Assembly: GCA_024138015.1 (NCBI GenBank)
Contig: JAMXBB010000011.1
Coordinates: 82,581,934-82,645,933, forward strand
Length of the DNA stretch: 64,000 nt
Origin: Lumnitzera littorea
Taxonomy: Eukaryota; Streptophyta; Magnoliopsida; Myrtales; Combretaceae
Direction of reading: 5' to 3'
Part shown: positions 47,917-61,888 of the stretch, one piece after another
How positions within the stretch are numbered: the first letter of the stretch is position 1
How the letters are laid out: every line of letters starts with the position of its first letter
The notes under the pieces: generated by a model
What the model was told of the DNA's origin: nothing
Database searches by the model: none
Seen by the model: only the letters and a program-made list of their open reading frames with translations
Program-made: the position numbers and the translations under genes

Positions 47917-49300
47917 TTATTTACGTATGTTAGATCCGATACCTTCTGTGTGTTTAATCCTCGAAGCATATCATGTTACATGGATGGAAGGTGCTTATCT
48001 TATAGCCATTTTTCTCTCCACATATGGATGGAAGATAAACACATTAGTAAAGTCAATAATTTTGAGTAATGGACATTTGGAATGTCTCTTCGTCTATGCC
48101 TATACTCACGGATGGTTATACTTGGGCTTATTGCTCACATTTAAGAATGAGAAGTGTCTCTTAAACTTTTTTCCAAAAAAAAAAAAAAAGAAAAGAGTTG
48201 TAAGAAGATTAAGTCAATGTAGGAGATGATCATGGCCCTTCAAGCGTATTGAAGCTTGATTATACAAGTCTAAGCATTGATAAAGTAAACCCAAGTGGAT
48301 GGATGCTAGAATAAAGCTCTCTCCTTAGTTAATATGGATGGCCAATGAGAACAATTCAGGATTAACTCCTTCTAGACCTCTTAGAAAATTGTATGTCAAA
48401 AGCCATAAAGTAATAAATGTTGTTAATCCATACCTGCAACAAAAGTGATATTTAAAGCCTTAATAAGACTAGTGTAAAGGGCACCAAATAGCAAAACAAA
48501 CTAAGGTTAATAAAATCCTATGATCAACATGACTTATGATCATAGAAATTAGTCAACTCGTTAAAGAAGTCTAACGTAATTCATGGACTTTCAATAATTA
48601 ATTGTTAAAGGGATGTAATATGACATATGTATCATAATAAGAAGTGTTTACTACAACTTAATCCTAGCTTGATAAGAAAAAAAAAGAATAGAAGTAAAAC
48701 TCACTTATTCATGGTAAAAGTAATATAAAAATCCTATTTTCATTAAATGGATCATGGTTTATTAATGGGCATGTTCTCATAATTCGCAAGTGTGAATTGA
48801 ACTTCAAACCACTGTAAGCATCTCACAATGTAGTAGTAGAATGGATTAGAATTCATGAATTGCCTATGGAATATTATTCTACATTGCTTGTTACTTCAAC
48901 TTGATACCTTCACAGCTAATGTAGATTGAGAATGATTTGCTCCAATGTGCATCCAAATTGATCTCCATCAACTCCTCATGCATAATCATTGTTGACCAAA
49001 AAGACTATTAACTACAATATGAAGGTATATGGTTGTTGTGCTTTGTATGTGGGTGTTTAGACTACACCATGACAATGTGTCTAATGAAAATCTCAAAAAA
49101 GGAGTTGTAAACATTAGAGCCTTCATTTATACCCCATCAACCTATATTAGAGACTCACATTAATCACAACTTTGGTACTAATAAGGAAACCTTGGAGCCA
49201 AGTGGTTATCCTTTGCCTAGCTATAGTCATAAGAAAAAATACATGGTCCTTCTCAAATGACAGAAAATCAGGTCTTAAAACAACAACTAAAGAGTAAATA
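47917..49300. other. Unassigned, no supported gene
   Basis: The frame at 47912-48229 has no recognised motif and ends in a poly-Lys stretch from an A-run at 48174-48188. It may be a further decayed LINE or LTR fragment. Confidence 0.35.
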
Positions 49301-50797
49301 AGAGGATACGGCTAATATTAAAGAAGATGAAGTCATGTGTTAAGAATGATGTTATTCATAGCCAGTTACAGGAAAAAAATGCAGTTAATGATGAGAGCCA
49401 TTCACCACTTCCACATGCTAACCTTTCCTCATTTAATGCGTTTTAGCCAAAAATACCATGTTCTCCTCCGTTAGAAGTGCCTTCCTTAATCAATAGTCCA
49501 TAGGCCTTTGAAATTAAATCTTAAAATAACCTAGTGAGAGTTGCCACTAATTATAATAAACTCGTTAACTCTCCAGCCTTAAGTACTTTACAAATGGAAA
49601 AATCATATGTTGTTTATGCACCAATGCTAGCTATATAAACCCATTGTTTGCCTTCAAAAGAAAGATCCATTCAGAACTTAAAGCCACAACCTAAACTTAA
49701 AAAACTTGCTTGGAAATCCTTAGAAAAGGGATAAAAAATAATCTTAACATTAAAGGTGAAAATTCTAGTTAATAACTTGGATATCTTTGGCTAATTCCTT
49801 ACTATTGAATGTTTTGCCTTAAGTATAACAAAAGTTAGGTTCATCTTCTTCATCTAAGATGGGTGTGGATCTAATATACCCAATTTACTTAGTCTTAAAG
49901 ATTCAGGTACAACAATTCGATCCATTAGGGCGCATAGAGGAAATCCCAACAAGAATACAAATAGCCTCTAACTTAGACTTTCTCATCTGATTCTTGATGA
50001 TATTTTCATATTAATGCACGGATCCAGCTAAAATAATGGATTAGTAGAGTCCAACCTAATAGGGGATTATCATGCTCACTCTCTGATGAATGGAAATCCC
50101 ATAGTTTACCCTACTTAAGTCAACACAACAAGCTACGCACTTGCTCATTTTAAACAACATGGAGGAGCCAATGGCTTTTCTATAGACCAAATGTAGGAGT
50201 AGTATATCTAGAAATTAAGGATCTCATAAGTTTATAAACTAAAACCATATACTATCGTGCAATTATAATAGCTATGGATAACAATTTTCCAACTTGTCAT
50301 CTACCTATTAAGCTACTGATTTAGAACATCTAATGAGAAAACTCCCTATGAAAGAATTAAGCCATTTAACAAGTATTAGAAGCTATTTAGTTAGACCTCA
50401 TTGCAATACTTTAAACTAAGATAGAAACTAATGAAGCCTAACATTTCTACTTCGACTCAAATTTTAGAGGTTTTATTCACCAACTTGTAGATGAGCATTA
50501 TGGTGGGATGATGATTATTTATAATTTTAATCTTCTGAACATGCAGTCCTTCTTGAAAAAATCAAGAATTTGACCTTATTATCCATGTTAGCTCTAATAC
50601 TATTTTATGGTGCTTAATTATTGTTTATGAGCATAAATTATTGTGTAATTATATTAAGTTATGGGATTATCCGAGACAACATGCACTTCTAATCTTAAAG
50701 TAAACCTTGGTACATTATTGGAGATTTTAATGAGCTTGCTTTTTCCTAAGAAAAATCGGGTAACTTGACATTTGATAAAAAGCACATGTAATTATAT
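49300..50797 (+). pseudogene. L1-type LINE: ORF1 region and endonuclease N-terminal part, broken
   Basis: The best signal is 50712-50765, W-Y-I-I-G-D-F-N-E-L and, after a stop, E-K-S-G, the conserved PWxxxGDFNExxxxxEKxGG of the plant L1 apurinic-type endonuclease. A broken WxLxxVYG-type block is readable upstream near 50608-50650. The region before about 50450 is only presumed to be ORF1 and leader. The left limit is approximate. Homology is cut at about 50797 by an LTR. Confidence 0.65.
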
Positions 50798-51650
50798 TGA
50801 GAATGATGCAAACCGTGACTAAGAACGGATAAGGCTGGTCGTTGGATGGGTCTAAGTTTATAGAAAGCTCGAAAAGGAAGCAATGGGGAATGTGCAAAAG
50901 GAAAAATGCAAGTGAAAAAGTAAGCAAAAACCCACGAATAGCTTTTGAGGATATGACGCACCAATGAAACTTCTGAGAACTCATGACACAATTTGATATG
51001 ACGTATGAATCGGTTCGATGAGGTTACTTACCACCTAATTTTGCTTAAGGGTTAAAATAAGAGTGATGTCGAGAGTAAACAAGTAGTGTTTACACAAGGA
51101 AGAAGTACCTAAGTGTATTAATGATAATCTGATTCTCCCCTTTATAGCTACAAGTACAAGGGTATTTGTACCCATAAGTTAAGGCAACTTGCTAAGTAAT
51201 GTATAAGATACAAAAGGATAAAAATGAATATATAGAGAAAATAATCATTGGTGTAATGGATTTTACACATAATTCTGTACACGTGGCGATGTTGTATTAG
51301 TGATGTTGTTGGAAGATGTGGACAAAAAGGTGTGGATAGCTTATTTGTCCAAGCAGGGGTAGCTTGGTCAGTCTAAACTCTTTCTCTCGGCATCTCAATA
51401 AGGGTGCGGTCGAGTAAGCAATTAGCCAGGCATGTATGAGAATGAAGATGGGTTGTTGTTTCAGCCTTTCACTTCTCAATACATAACATGCGAAAAATAG
51501 GCAATCATTTGACTTGGTAAGCAGAATAGGTCAGCAAAGAGATACTCGGCCTCCGCATGAGTCTGTTAGAATAGGAGGATTCATTCTGCTAGTCTCTTTA
51601 GTCCTCGGGCTTTGCTGCAAGCTAGTGGTTTGGTAGCCTTATTCCCATCA
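50798..51650 (-). mobile_element. Solo LTR (or LTR fragment) inserted in the L1, minus strand
   Basis: Read on the minus strand it starts TGATGGGAATAAGGC (51650) and ends GCATCATTCTCA (50798). It aligns along its length with the LTR at 62379-63313, for example CAGATTATCATTAATA, TTAACCCTTAAGCA/TTAACACTTAAGCA, TTTCATTGGTGCGTCATATCC and GACCCATCC. The surrounding L1 reads through once it is removed (EKSG ... then NNCSMHDLGYG). No clean target duplication was found. Minus-strand frames inside it are LTR sequence, not genes. Confidence 0.75.
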
Positions 51651-52805
51651 GAAAATGTATGAATAATTGTAGCATGCATGATTTAGGTTATGGTCAAATA
51701 CATTATACATCATAAACCTTATATAAACTTGTTTAGATTTTACCTCGGCAAACCTTGCTTGGAAACAGCTTTATCCTAAAACAATCGTATGATACCTAGT
51801 TAGATAGCCCTTGAATCATTGTCATTTTCGTTTTGCAAACTCATTCACCAATTTTTAATCCCAAAGATAGAAGACCAGATTTTAGTTGATGTAGCTCACC
51901 TATATGGGATTTCTTACTTTAGTTAGAGATATATGGAATAAATGTAACCATTCTTTTTTTTTTTTTGTTGGAAAAAAATGTAACCATTCTTTCCTCAATT
52001 CTTTAGCAAACTTCCTAATCGAAGCTAAAAGATGGGACCAAGAAATCTTTGGGTTGCTACATGGAAAAAAGAAGCAAACCTTAGCTAGATTAGTAGGGAA
52101 GAAGAACAATTAAAACCTAATCCTTTCCTTATTAATCTTGAGAATTCAATAAGAGAATATCTTACAGCTACCTAACTTTGAGAAGCCTTAGAAAGTTAAA
52201 TCTCATGCAAAATGGATTAAAGATGGTGACCGCAATACAAAATAGTATCATTCTCTTGCTCTTGCTAGACAATCTAAAAATTGAATGGAAGGTTTATCAC
52301 ATCTAGGTTACTGATCCATCTCAACTATAACATGTAGTGTAAAATCACTTTAATGCAATCTTCTTGTGAGGTCATATGTATAGCCCCATATTGAACTCCA
52401 TACCAACTAAACTTCATGAAAGGCTAACTAATGACTAATTTTGCTATCCCTTTAGATAATAATGAAATCATCTAAGCCTTACTCAACATAAATCCTTGGA
52501 AAGCTCCTGGCATGAATGGGTTACACAACATGTTTTTCTAAACACATGGAAAAATAATAGGACAATCAGTTATTTTTGCAATACAATGTGTCTTCAACAC
52601 TAAAATCATGCTTGCTAAATTAGATTGGAAATATAATGAAAGAGAATGAACTCTTGGCTTTTATTCCTTAGTAAGGTATAGTAGAAATTTTGAAAAAAGG
52701 ATCCCTATCCTTTTTGTTTATGTTAGAAAGACTATAGATCCTGGCTAATGTCCCTAGTTTCAAGTATGTTAATGAATATAGACTAATATGTAATGTTTTA
52801 AATCT
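51651..52805 (+). pseudogene. L1-type LINE: rest of endonuclease and start of RT, truncated
   Basis: Readable blocks: NNCSMHDLGYG (51676); HSPIFNP; FLTLVRDIWNK and FLNSLANFLIEAKRWDQEIFG (51908-52060); AKWIKDGDRNTK (about 52206); INPWKAPGMNG (about 52488-52521); and VNEYRLI, CNVL (about 52768-52800). This is the usual order from the L1 endonuclease end to RT motif 1. Stops and small shifts throughout. An A/T run at 51954-51966 interrupts the frame. Homology ends abruptly at about 52805. Confidence 0.8.
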
Positions 52806-53854
52806 ATGATTGTCATCTCCTTAGTTTACAAAAGAAAAAAGGTGTCAATCTTGTAAAAATCAAGCCTTTATATAGGCTACAAAAGAAAATATTAATGACA
52901 ATAACCACATAAAAGAACATAATAATAAATAAGCAAATAAAAGAAATAAAAAAACCCCTAAACTACTAAAAGAAATGAAAGATACATCATAGAAAAAGGA
53001 AAGGGGTGGTTTATCACAACCCAGATAATATCTTCATCGTGATAGATCACCGTACACCGTACAAGAGTCAACGATCAACCCCCCTATCGATCATTGGCAT
53101 TTCATACGACGTACAAGGGTACTTCCACTTTTAACTACTAATGGTCACATAGACAAATAGTATTATAGCATAACAAATATCTTTACTAATTAATTAGACA
53201 TATTATCAAATTAAAGGTATGGAACATAACGTTCCCAAAATAATAATGATAGTAATAAGTAATCCAAATGGCTACTAAAGTTCTAGCTACATAATATAAA
53301 GAAATTCATAAAGTCGTAGCCAATACTAAGTAGTTTCCTCCTTTGCTCCAAGTAACTCACAGTCTCATCTTAACTTAAGACTAACTTTGAGCATGCCACG
53401 ACTCAGCTCAGCAAAAAGATGGTCTTACAACAAAAGGAATCTAAGGGGGTATAAGCTTATGCTTAATGAGTTAAGCTCTCCAACATGCCTTACAAATAAT
53501 ATATTAATAACCATATGAATATAAGTAATATGCCAAACAATACATGAAGTGGCCTAGAAACCGTATGCAACTCAGAAATTTCGCCCTCTATAGTCAAGGT
53601 TAGAGATTATTGACCAACATAAACCAACAATTAGGTTATAACACCTAGGTTTTTATCTAGAATTACACCTATTGTGCTCAACTCAACTATAGATATATAT
53701 AAAATACACTTTACTTAATACAAAACATAATCTTTTCAAAAATCCCAAGTCTAGTGGTGTAGTGGTCCCCGCAGTCTACAATCACACGCCCTAAACGGAA
53801 GTCACAAAACATGGCCCATAGCCAAATGGTTAGTATCTCCTAGTGCATAGTAAG
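52806..53854 (-). mobile_element. Left part of an older minus-strand LTR-like element
   Basis: It starts where the L1 homology stops. Minus-strand TATATAAAG (near 52886) and a TTATCACAACCC word at 53001 (inverse of the GGGTTGTGATA-type LTR end of chromoviruses) suggest an LTR in reverse orientation. It is cut at 53854 by the solo LTR and may continue from 56977. Family not assigned. Confidence 0.35.
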
Positions 53855-56800
53855 TGTAAGTTCTACAACTAGCCACTCAAGGTTTCGATCGGCTGAAAAA
53901 TCCGTTCAAGCCTAAATTTTAAGTAAAGTTAGAAATATTAGTAAAAATGATCTCGTAAATTTGAATTTAAGAAAATAAGCAATAAAATAAAAGACTATAA
54001 AAATTCTAAATTTTAAATATATAACTTGTTATTTATTGAAAATGCGTAAAATATATTCCGATAATTAATGAATCGCTAGAGATAAATTATATGTATATTA
54101 AAAATCATAAAATGATCTAAATAATATTTAGGAATATTTATTTGTACTATATATGAATTTACATGTATGTAGAAATACGCGTAATTACTTAAAATACGCG
54201 AAATGTACTAAAATAATAAGAAATAATTAAAGAAAATTCATAATTAATTAAGAAAAAATTAGAAAAATAAGGAAAAGTGCAGAAGTGGGGCGTAGCAATC
54301 TGATATTGAAGAAAAAAAATCAACCAATTAAAATGCAACAAATAGAAAGTGGAAAAAAGAAGAGATAAGGCAATTGTCTCGTCTCATTAATGCACAATAA
54401 TTTCCCTAAGCTCTATAAATAGCAAGAAAAATTTAGAAGCTCATTTAGACAGTTAGAAATTAGAGAAAATTAGGAAGAGGTGAAAATTGAGAGAAAAATT
54501 AAGGTTAGAAAAAAAGAAGAAGGAAAAACTGTGCAATTAGGGCCTTTAAAGGGAACCCACATTAGACGAGTAGCTGGGAGTGGACGGCCACCACCCCCAC
54601 ACAGTGGTGGCAGCACCTAGACCGGCCAACAAGGCCATGGCGGCCGATGGTTGCCGGAGCCACTCAGACCGGTGAGTTCGTTTTCCAGCTCAATTCTTGT
54701 ATAATTTTGTAAAAATATTTGTAAAAATAGTAAATATTTTTAAAAAATTATGAATTTTGTTATTTTGAAATATTTTTGTATGTATTTTTTTAGGAAAAAT
54801 ATTATTTTGATGAAAATATGTCCCGTAATATATGATCCTTAAGAAATCGTGCAAAACCGAGCATGTTTCAGTTTAAAAATAAATGACCTTAGGAGTATAG
54901 TTTTGAACCCAAAATTTTTTTGTAGACTACTTAGATGATATAAAACAGTGCTATAAAGCCCGTTCTCAAAAATTAATTTTCAAAAATTTTAAATAATTTT
55001 TAGGCCTTAAAATGAGGCATAAAATGGGTAATTTAGGGATAATTAAGTAATTAAATGGTTAATTACTGATTTAGTGAATAAGTATATGTTTAAGGATGTT
55101 GAAATACGATGGAGTATGATACTTGTAGCATTTAGGGTGTTAGATGTAATTATTAGGTTAATTATGTAGTAGATAAGTAATAGAGAAAAATAGTAAATTT
55201 TAAGTTAATTTTGTAAATTAGGGTAATTAGGTGTAAAATCTGATTTAGGATGAATTTAGACATTCTGAAATGATAATTGATGTTAGGAGATGGTAATCAG
55301 AGTAATAGAAATATTAGATGTGTATTATGTACATAATAATTATGTACATAATAAGTAATAGTGCATAATACACAATTATTAGAAATATAATAAATATAAA
55401 ATATTATAATAAAAATTGATATTATGATAATAATAAAATTGTACAATAAATCTGATAGGAAACTTGAATTTATGTAATTAGATGAAAAACGTAAAAATTT
55501 CTTACATCAGGAGTAAATTCGATACACTAATAAGAATTTAAGTGTACCAGGTAGAATAAAATACTAATTAGAGATAATGATGGTATTTAGGAGATCGGGA
55601 AGTAATGTCATTAATTTTACATTATGAGTCAAAACGAATTTCTAGGGTTCGAGTATAAAATAATACTTAGAAATCAAACTAGAACCTAATTTAAAAATCG
55701 ATGCGGAAACCGAACCCGAACCTAACTCTAAACCTAGAATAATTGTAAAAGACTTAAGACCTAGATAATTAGGCATATTAAACCCTAAACAAAGCATAAC
55801 AATAAGCGTTATATGATACAATGAACCTATAATAGTTATATGAAAAATTGAAACAACGTTTGTATTATAGGGATGATTGGCGATGGCCTGAGCAAGTCGA
55901 ACATCGAATGAGTAAGCAAGGAGTCGAGGTAAGTTGGGATTAATACGATGCTGTATTTTGGAGGCTTAAGATTATGCTTGGTTGTGTTTATTAGATAGTT
56001 GAATGTGTGCATGTGCTTGATTATGAGTGATGCTATGATTCTGTTTATTGTTATGGTATGTATTGTATGATTTGTATGAAATGAATGATCATCCTAAATT
56101 GGACCTAATCCAATATACGACTTGTAATCATAATCAGACCTACATGGCAACCCATTAGGGGAAACCTAGGATTCTCCGGCCAAATACCGACCCCTTCGAA
56201 AGGGATAGCACAGGATTGCAAAGAGTTTCTTCTTCATCCTCAGTCGAACTAAGTGACAGGTGAGGAGGTCGCGGCGAGGGTGAAGTCAATGGTTCGAAGG
56301 TAGTTGCGGGAGGAGCAAGGTCTCCATTACACAAGCTTGGGTTTAGTCGTGAGCTGTTGCATTAACGGTAACTCCTCAACCCGAATTAGAGCGGGCGCAA
56401 TTTTTTTAATCTCACAACGGGCTGGACAACGTCGTGCGATGGCATTTGCTTGCACATGCATTGCACCTAATAAGTTGATTGAAAACCTTATTGTGTTTAT
56501 GGTACAGTTTTAAGTCCTTCATCCTAACTTACTGAGTTGTGGTTGCTCACATCCCTATAGACGTCGTACAGATGCTGGCTAAGAAACGGCAAACAACTAC
56601 TCTGAAGTTAGCAACTGCTGAATCTTGGGGAATGAGGAAAAACATTGAAGAATAAACACATATTTTTAAGGTCTAAGTTTTTATTTTAGAATTATTTTTC
56701 ATTTCTAAATAATGTAATAACGAGGAAATATATTATGGAGAATTATTATAAACTTTAATTGCAATAACTGAATTATGATGTATATATATATATTTCCTCA

Positions 56801-56971
56801 CTTTCTTAGGTAAAATGAATTATTTAAATTACAAATTGTTTACTTCAAAACGGGTTAGTCGTGGATGTCTTGTGTAGATCAGGTCTAAGATAGCGGTTGT
56901 AAAGCCAACTTCTATCTTAGGATGGTTCACACGGCGGGGCCGTTATGACTCTGCCGCTTCGGGGTGTGACA
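53855..56971 (+). mobile_element. Solo LTR of the Tekay/Del-like gypsy family
   Basis: 3117 bp, starts TGTAAGTTCTACAACTAG, ends GGGGTGTGACA. A perfect 5-bp target duplication GTAAG sits at 53850-53854 and 56972-56976. It aligns with the 3' LTR at 6205-9508. No internal domain is present, so it arose by LTR-LTR recombination. The small frame at 56304-56513 is LTR sequence. Confidence 0.9.
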
Positions 56972-56976
56972 GTAAG

Positions 56977-59900
56977 CTCTTAGGCCAGGATAGGAACTCA
57001 ATAACTTGGCATAAATGTGCCTAAATAATCCCTTTAGGAGCCTCTACTTCTGTAAACCCCTTCTTACTTTCCATATAAGGTGCTAGTCGGTATAAGTTAT
57101 AATGCAATGTCATACCATGCACGACTTTGTTTAAATTCATACCTTAATGATTACTTATGTTCAGTTACTTAGGTGATGAAGCAGTTTCATACAATAACAA
57201 CAATATAAAAATTAGTCTTGCAAGCACTTCTGGTTTATATATTACCATTAATGCGTGCAAACAATCAGGAGTTCATACACATGCATTCCCTATACCCCTT
57301 ATGCAACCAATTTAATCATAGTATTATTTTAGTACAACTAGACTACAAACAAAAGCAAGCATAAAGTCATTGAAAGTCACTTACTCTATCATAGTTGCTA
57401 GTCATAATAATTTGGAGGTAGGTCATCCCCCTGATCAAAGTCCCTTAAACAACTTAAAAGTAATAACATAAGGATTTGATATGTTGTAATGTCAACCTAA
57501 GGTTATATTAAAGTTACACTCTTGATTAGCCTTAATTTTTTTCCAAGTTAAGTTAAATCTTTAATCGTATATAACTTTTTCGTTTTAAATTTGATTTTCA
57601 TGATCTTATAGTTGATTTCCATTGTTTTTAAGTGTACTTTCACATGGTATGGTTATATTTGAGAGATGAGGCCTACAATTCTGATTATAGGTCAAAACAG
57701 TAGTGTCCTTAAAGATTGGGTTTCCTTTTTGGGCTTAAATTTGTTATTGGACCTTTCACTACTTTGTGAAACTATTAAGGCTTGGGCTTAAGACTTTTAT
57801 TTAGGCTTATTTACTTCCTTAAGATCAGTTTTTCATTAAATATTTTTGGCCTTATCACTAACTTGCACTTATTAGACTTTTAAGTGGCTTTTGTGATTAA
57901 GGATGGCCCGATTCTTACTTTAGCATTACCTACCACTTTAGTAGGCTTGGGAAATTTAATGTGGGCTTTCTTTGAACTTTATTTCATGTTTTTGTTAAGC
58001 TTATCTTGCTAGTCAGAAAATTCCATAAAGCTCAGTTTTGAGTTTTGGGCTCAGTTTTGAGTTTTAAGCCCTTAGCACTTATGTTACTAGTCTTAGTTGA
58101 TCTTTTCACTTTGTTTACTACATTCTTAAGTGTATTTAAGAGGATTAAACATGTTTTATAGATCTAGTTAGTTTGGTCCTCTAGCTCCTAAACTCATTTT
58201 TTAGACTTAACTCCTTGTTTTCTTAATCTTATGTACTAAACTAAAGCTTTACACTTACTTGTATTTTAAATCATGCTTATTTTACCCCTTTATAAGTGGA
58301 TCATTTTATCATAATATTAGGTGGAAAACACAGAAAATGTAGATTCTTTTATGTTCAAAGCTTAAGGTTAGGCTTTTATGTAGTGATTTCCTTACTAAAA
58401 CTTCATATAATGGTTTTTCCATCATCTAAGGTTAATTTAATGCATAAGAAACATAATATGGGTGATGATAACACTTAGGTGACCTTTATACATTACATGT
58501 CCAACACTTAAAAGGGATGTATACAAGCTTTTTTTTTTTAGGGGGGGGGTGGGTTCTCTAAGTTACAAGACTAAACAACGAGTAACATATAAATATATTA
58601 AGAGGAAAACAAACTTAAGCTACTCATGTTCCATGACTTGTAGAGAAACTTCAAGGAGCTATTACTTAACCTAGCTAAGAAAACTTCTAAAGTACATGAT
58701 ATATTTACATAAACATAAAATGGAATTCTGCACATGGTACTCTAAAGACATTTGAAGATAGGGAATACTTTACTAGATCAGTAGGTGGTAGTTTGCACCT
58801 CACTTAGGTCTCCTTAGCTCCTTATTTTCATCCCTCTTCTTTGGTGATCCTTGGCTCCTTGCTTCCTATGGTTTTGGGTGCTTGTGGGTGCTCAAATGTC
58901 ATCTTGAATGGATGAGTGAGGGTGGTGTTTGGGGTGTTTCCTTGATGGTTGAAGTAATATGATAAAATGGGGTGAGTGGTGTATGATTTGTGTGTGTTTT
59001 TGGGTGTTTAGGATAGTGTGTTTGGAGAGCTTTTTCTTGTTGTGTTTAATTATATTTAGTCTTGAGAAGAATGGGAAAGCAAGTGAGGTTTAGGGGGACT
59101 TTCAATGGTTGGTTTTTACTTTAGGTTTCTTGCCCAATTATTATCACATTGATGTGCATAATCCATAAGATGTGATAGTTTTGTGTAAGCTTTTTAAGTG
59201 GCTAATAAATGTGACATAACAAGTAAGAAGAAAGTTGAAAAGATGGAAGATGACATGCCATATCATCCCCTCTCCAACTGGCAGTTTAGGTGGCTATAAG
59301 GTATGGGTAATTGTTTTGTCAACTCTTCTTTTAGCTTAATCCAAAAATGATTAAGTTAACTTTTTCTGTAAATGGTATAACTTATATAAGGAATTGGAGA
59401 TTGTCTTGTGTGACATATGGGAATTTGCTATTTTATAAGTCAACTATATTCATACTCTTGACTTTGGCTTATTTAAACTTAAATTGGGAGGGAAATTGGA
59501 TGGAAAGGTGGTCGGTCCTAGTCCTTATGTGTGACTCTAAATTTCCCCTTTCGAAATGTTATACTTGATTGTCTTATTCAAGTGACTAAGTTAGGGTTTA
59601 GTTCTTAAATATTTCCTTTCCTCAAATTGGTTTTTAAGATAGGTCATAAGTATCTTAAGGTTGGTTTAAGCTCAGATAGGTTGGGCTTTCAATGCAGGGT
59701 TTTTAAATATTCAACTTAATAGTTGAGTTTTTGATTATTCGTTTAAGGTTTTCAATAAGCTTGAAAGTTATCATTACATTTTAAGGTTTAGGGTTTTAGT
59801 AAGTTAGGGTTTGTTATTACGTTTAAGGGTTTTCAAATGTTCGAGTAAGTATTAAGATTCTTGATCTTTTCGTTTTAAGGTTTTCATAAGCTCGGAAGTA

Positions 59901-60235
59901 TTCTACTATGCTTAAGAGTTTAGGCTTTTAGGTAACTTCTAGGATCGTTATTAACTTTAGAGTTCTCAAGTTAAATTATAATTATAAAATCAATTATTAC
60001 AAGTATGGCTTTTATATTAAGCTTGATTCTTAGTTTGGTTAATCTTTAGGAATAATCGGAAGGTGTTTTGTACTACTTAGTTTGTTACTTGGAAATTGCA
60101 AGGTTTCAATGGTTGACCTAAGCCCTATAAGACTGGTGGGCCTTGCTTGCTCATGGTTTAGTTGACTATAGTCCCATATAGATTGATCAACCCCGATATT
60201 CTCCAACGAAATTGACTACACACTAGCAAGTTTGG
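56977..60235. other. Older repeat DNA right of the solo LTR
   Basis: Probably continues the element cut at 53854. T-rich; 59737-59960 has two imperfect copies of a block of about 130 bp (TTCGTTTAAGGTTTTCAATAAG and TTCGTTTTAAGGTTTTCATAAG). A run of nine G lies near 58542. No protein homology recognised; plus-strand frames at 58296 and 59347 have no motif. Confidence 0.4.
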
Positions 60236-60239
60236 TCAA

Positions 60240-61300
60240 CCTTATTGCTACTAGCTCTTCCAATCTTCCACTTCTTCATCAAGTTCCCATATGGTGTCCA
60301 CATCAACCTGATATAATCTCATGAGATCTTCTATTAGCTTTTGTTAGATTTTTTCCATATTAATTAGGGTAACTCTTTCTTGGGTGAAGAAAAACTTCTT
60401 ATGGAACATATTATGCACGGTCCCCCATGGGTCCACCTACCCTAGAGAAAGGTTGACAAATCTAATATATGTTTTCTCCTCAAATGATTTAAAGAATTCC
60501 TTAATTTCAGGTTATCATCTATATCATGCACTTATGGTGTCAATATACTTTACTAAGTGCTCTTTAGCATGTCCTTGCTTGTCATTGAAGAGCATGAACT
60601 TAGGACCTACATAATCATTACTTGTTAAGATATAACTGTGCAGTTATATGTTGTTTATGAGGAAGCTTCAAGTTTATCATTTTGTTTGAGGACATAATTT
60701 GCACTTCCTTCAAGTATTTGTCTAGGTTATCCTTTGTAGCAAAGGAAGATCTTTCATAGACTTAGATCTTGATGCAAACATCATGTTCTTAGTTGATAAG
60801 GTAAGACCAAGGTTAAGGTGGCTAGTAGATCCATTAGACACGATGTTTAGTTTATCATGTAAGGATGACGAGCCACTAGGTCAAACTCTTACATTCTTTA
60901 TCTCATATGTTGGGTATTGTCTAGCCATAGCTTTTGGTATGAGAATTTGTTTATCTTCTCTTTAAGGGATGTTCTCATTAACAGCACAAGAATTAATTGG
61001 TTGAATTAATTAGGAAGCACCTTATTGCATAATAGAGTTAGGGCTTGGAAAAACTGCATCTTGTTGCATAATAGCTTATCAATCATCTCTAGCATAAATT
61101 AAGTGAATATCACCAAGAACTTATTCATAACTGTAGAGTTCTCTTATAGTGTTTGTATCATCTACGTGACTTTAGAAGAACCTTCTTGTTTTATGTTGTT
61201 TTGATTTATGTACTTTGGTGTTGGCATGTTCTACTTGTTGATCTCAATGTTAACTTATTATTCTTGGGTAGTCCTATCAGCTTGGCTAGTTGTCATCTTC
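60240..61300 (-). pseudogene. Gypsy gag relic, minus strand
   Basis: Minus-strand reading near 60605-60330 gives FMLFNDKQGHAKEHLVKYID, then VDPWGTVHNMFHKKFFFTQERVTL, matching the retrotransposon Gag core (HLxxF ... W..L...F...FF...ERVTL). A possible gag start (MTTSQADRTTQE) lies near 61292. Multiple stops. No matching pol is visible downstream. Sub-family unknown. Confidence 0.6.
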
Positions 61301-61888
61301 TTTGTAGGTGTTATTGCCAAATTGTAATCTCACCTTACTCCTATTGAAATCCCCAAAATAAAGATGAAGGGACTTAGTTTATGGTGTCACATGTGTATTG
61401 CGTAAGTTTTACACATTATCTGGCCTTATAAGAGTGATATAGAAATAACACTTGAATAGATGACTTGTAAGAGAGATTGGAAGGAGACTTAGGTGATCAA
61501 ACGAGAAACAAGGAGGAGGAAAAAATGCAAAGTTTATCTTCTTTATTTAACAAACCTCAAGTTTTGAGGTTTGGGGTTTATAAAGAACTTAACTCCATCT
61601 AACTTGGTAAAAAAAATAAATTATTTCATTGGATTAACAAGCATATTGAGCATTTATTTATAAAAATTCTTTAAGAATATGCTTTTAATATCTTAAAAAA
61701 TAAAAAATTAAAATAAATATTTTATGTGATTGGGACAAGATGGGTTAAATATAAGTTCCATAATAAACCTTTAGGGATATGTTTCGGTAATAAAAGGAAA
61801 AAACCTATAGGTTTTAATAGGGTTTTCAAGAGATGCTAAACTCTATAGAGGCAAATTTTGGTAATAGGAGAAAAATTGCCTATATATT

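Noticed and set aside
50727..50991. Two minus-strand frames similar to the plus-strand frame at 63108-63347
   Set aside because: The likeness is real but is nucleotide homology of two LTR copies, not a conserved protein.
56304..56513. Open frame with Cys-rich peptide
   Set aside because: Lies within the solo LTR and has a counterpart in the non-coding 3' LTR near 8840-8900.
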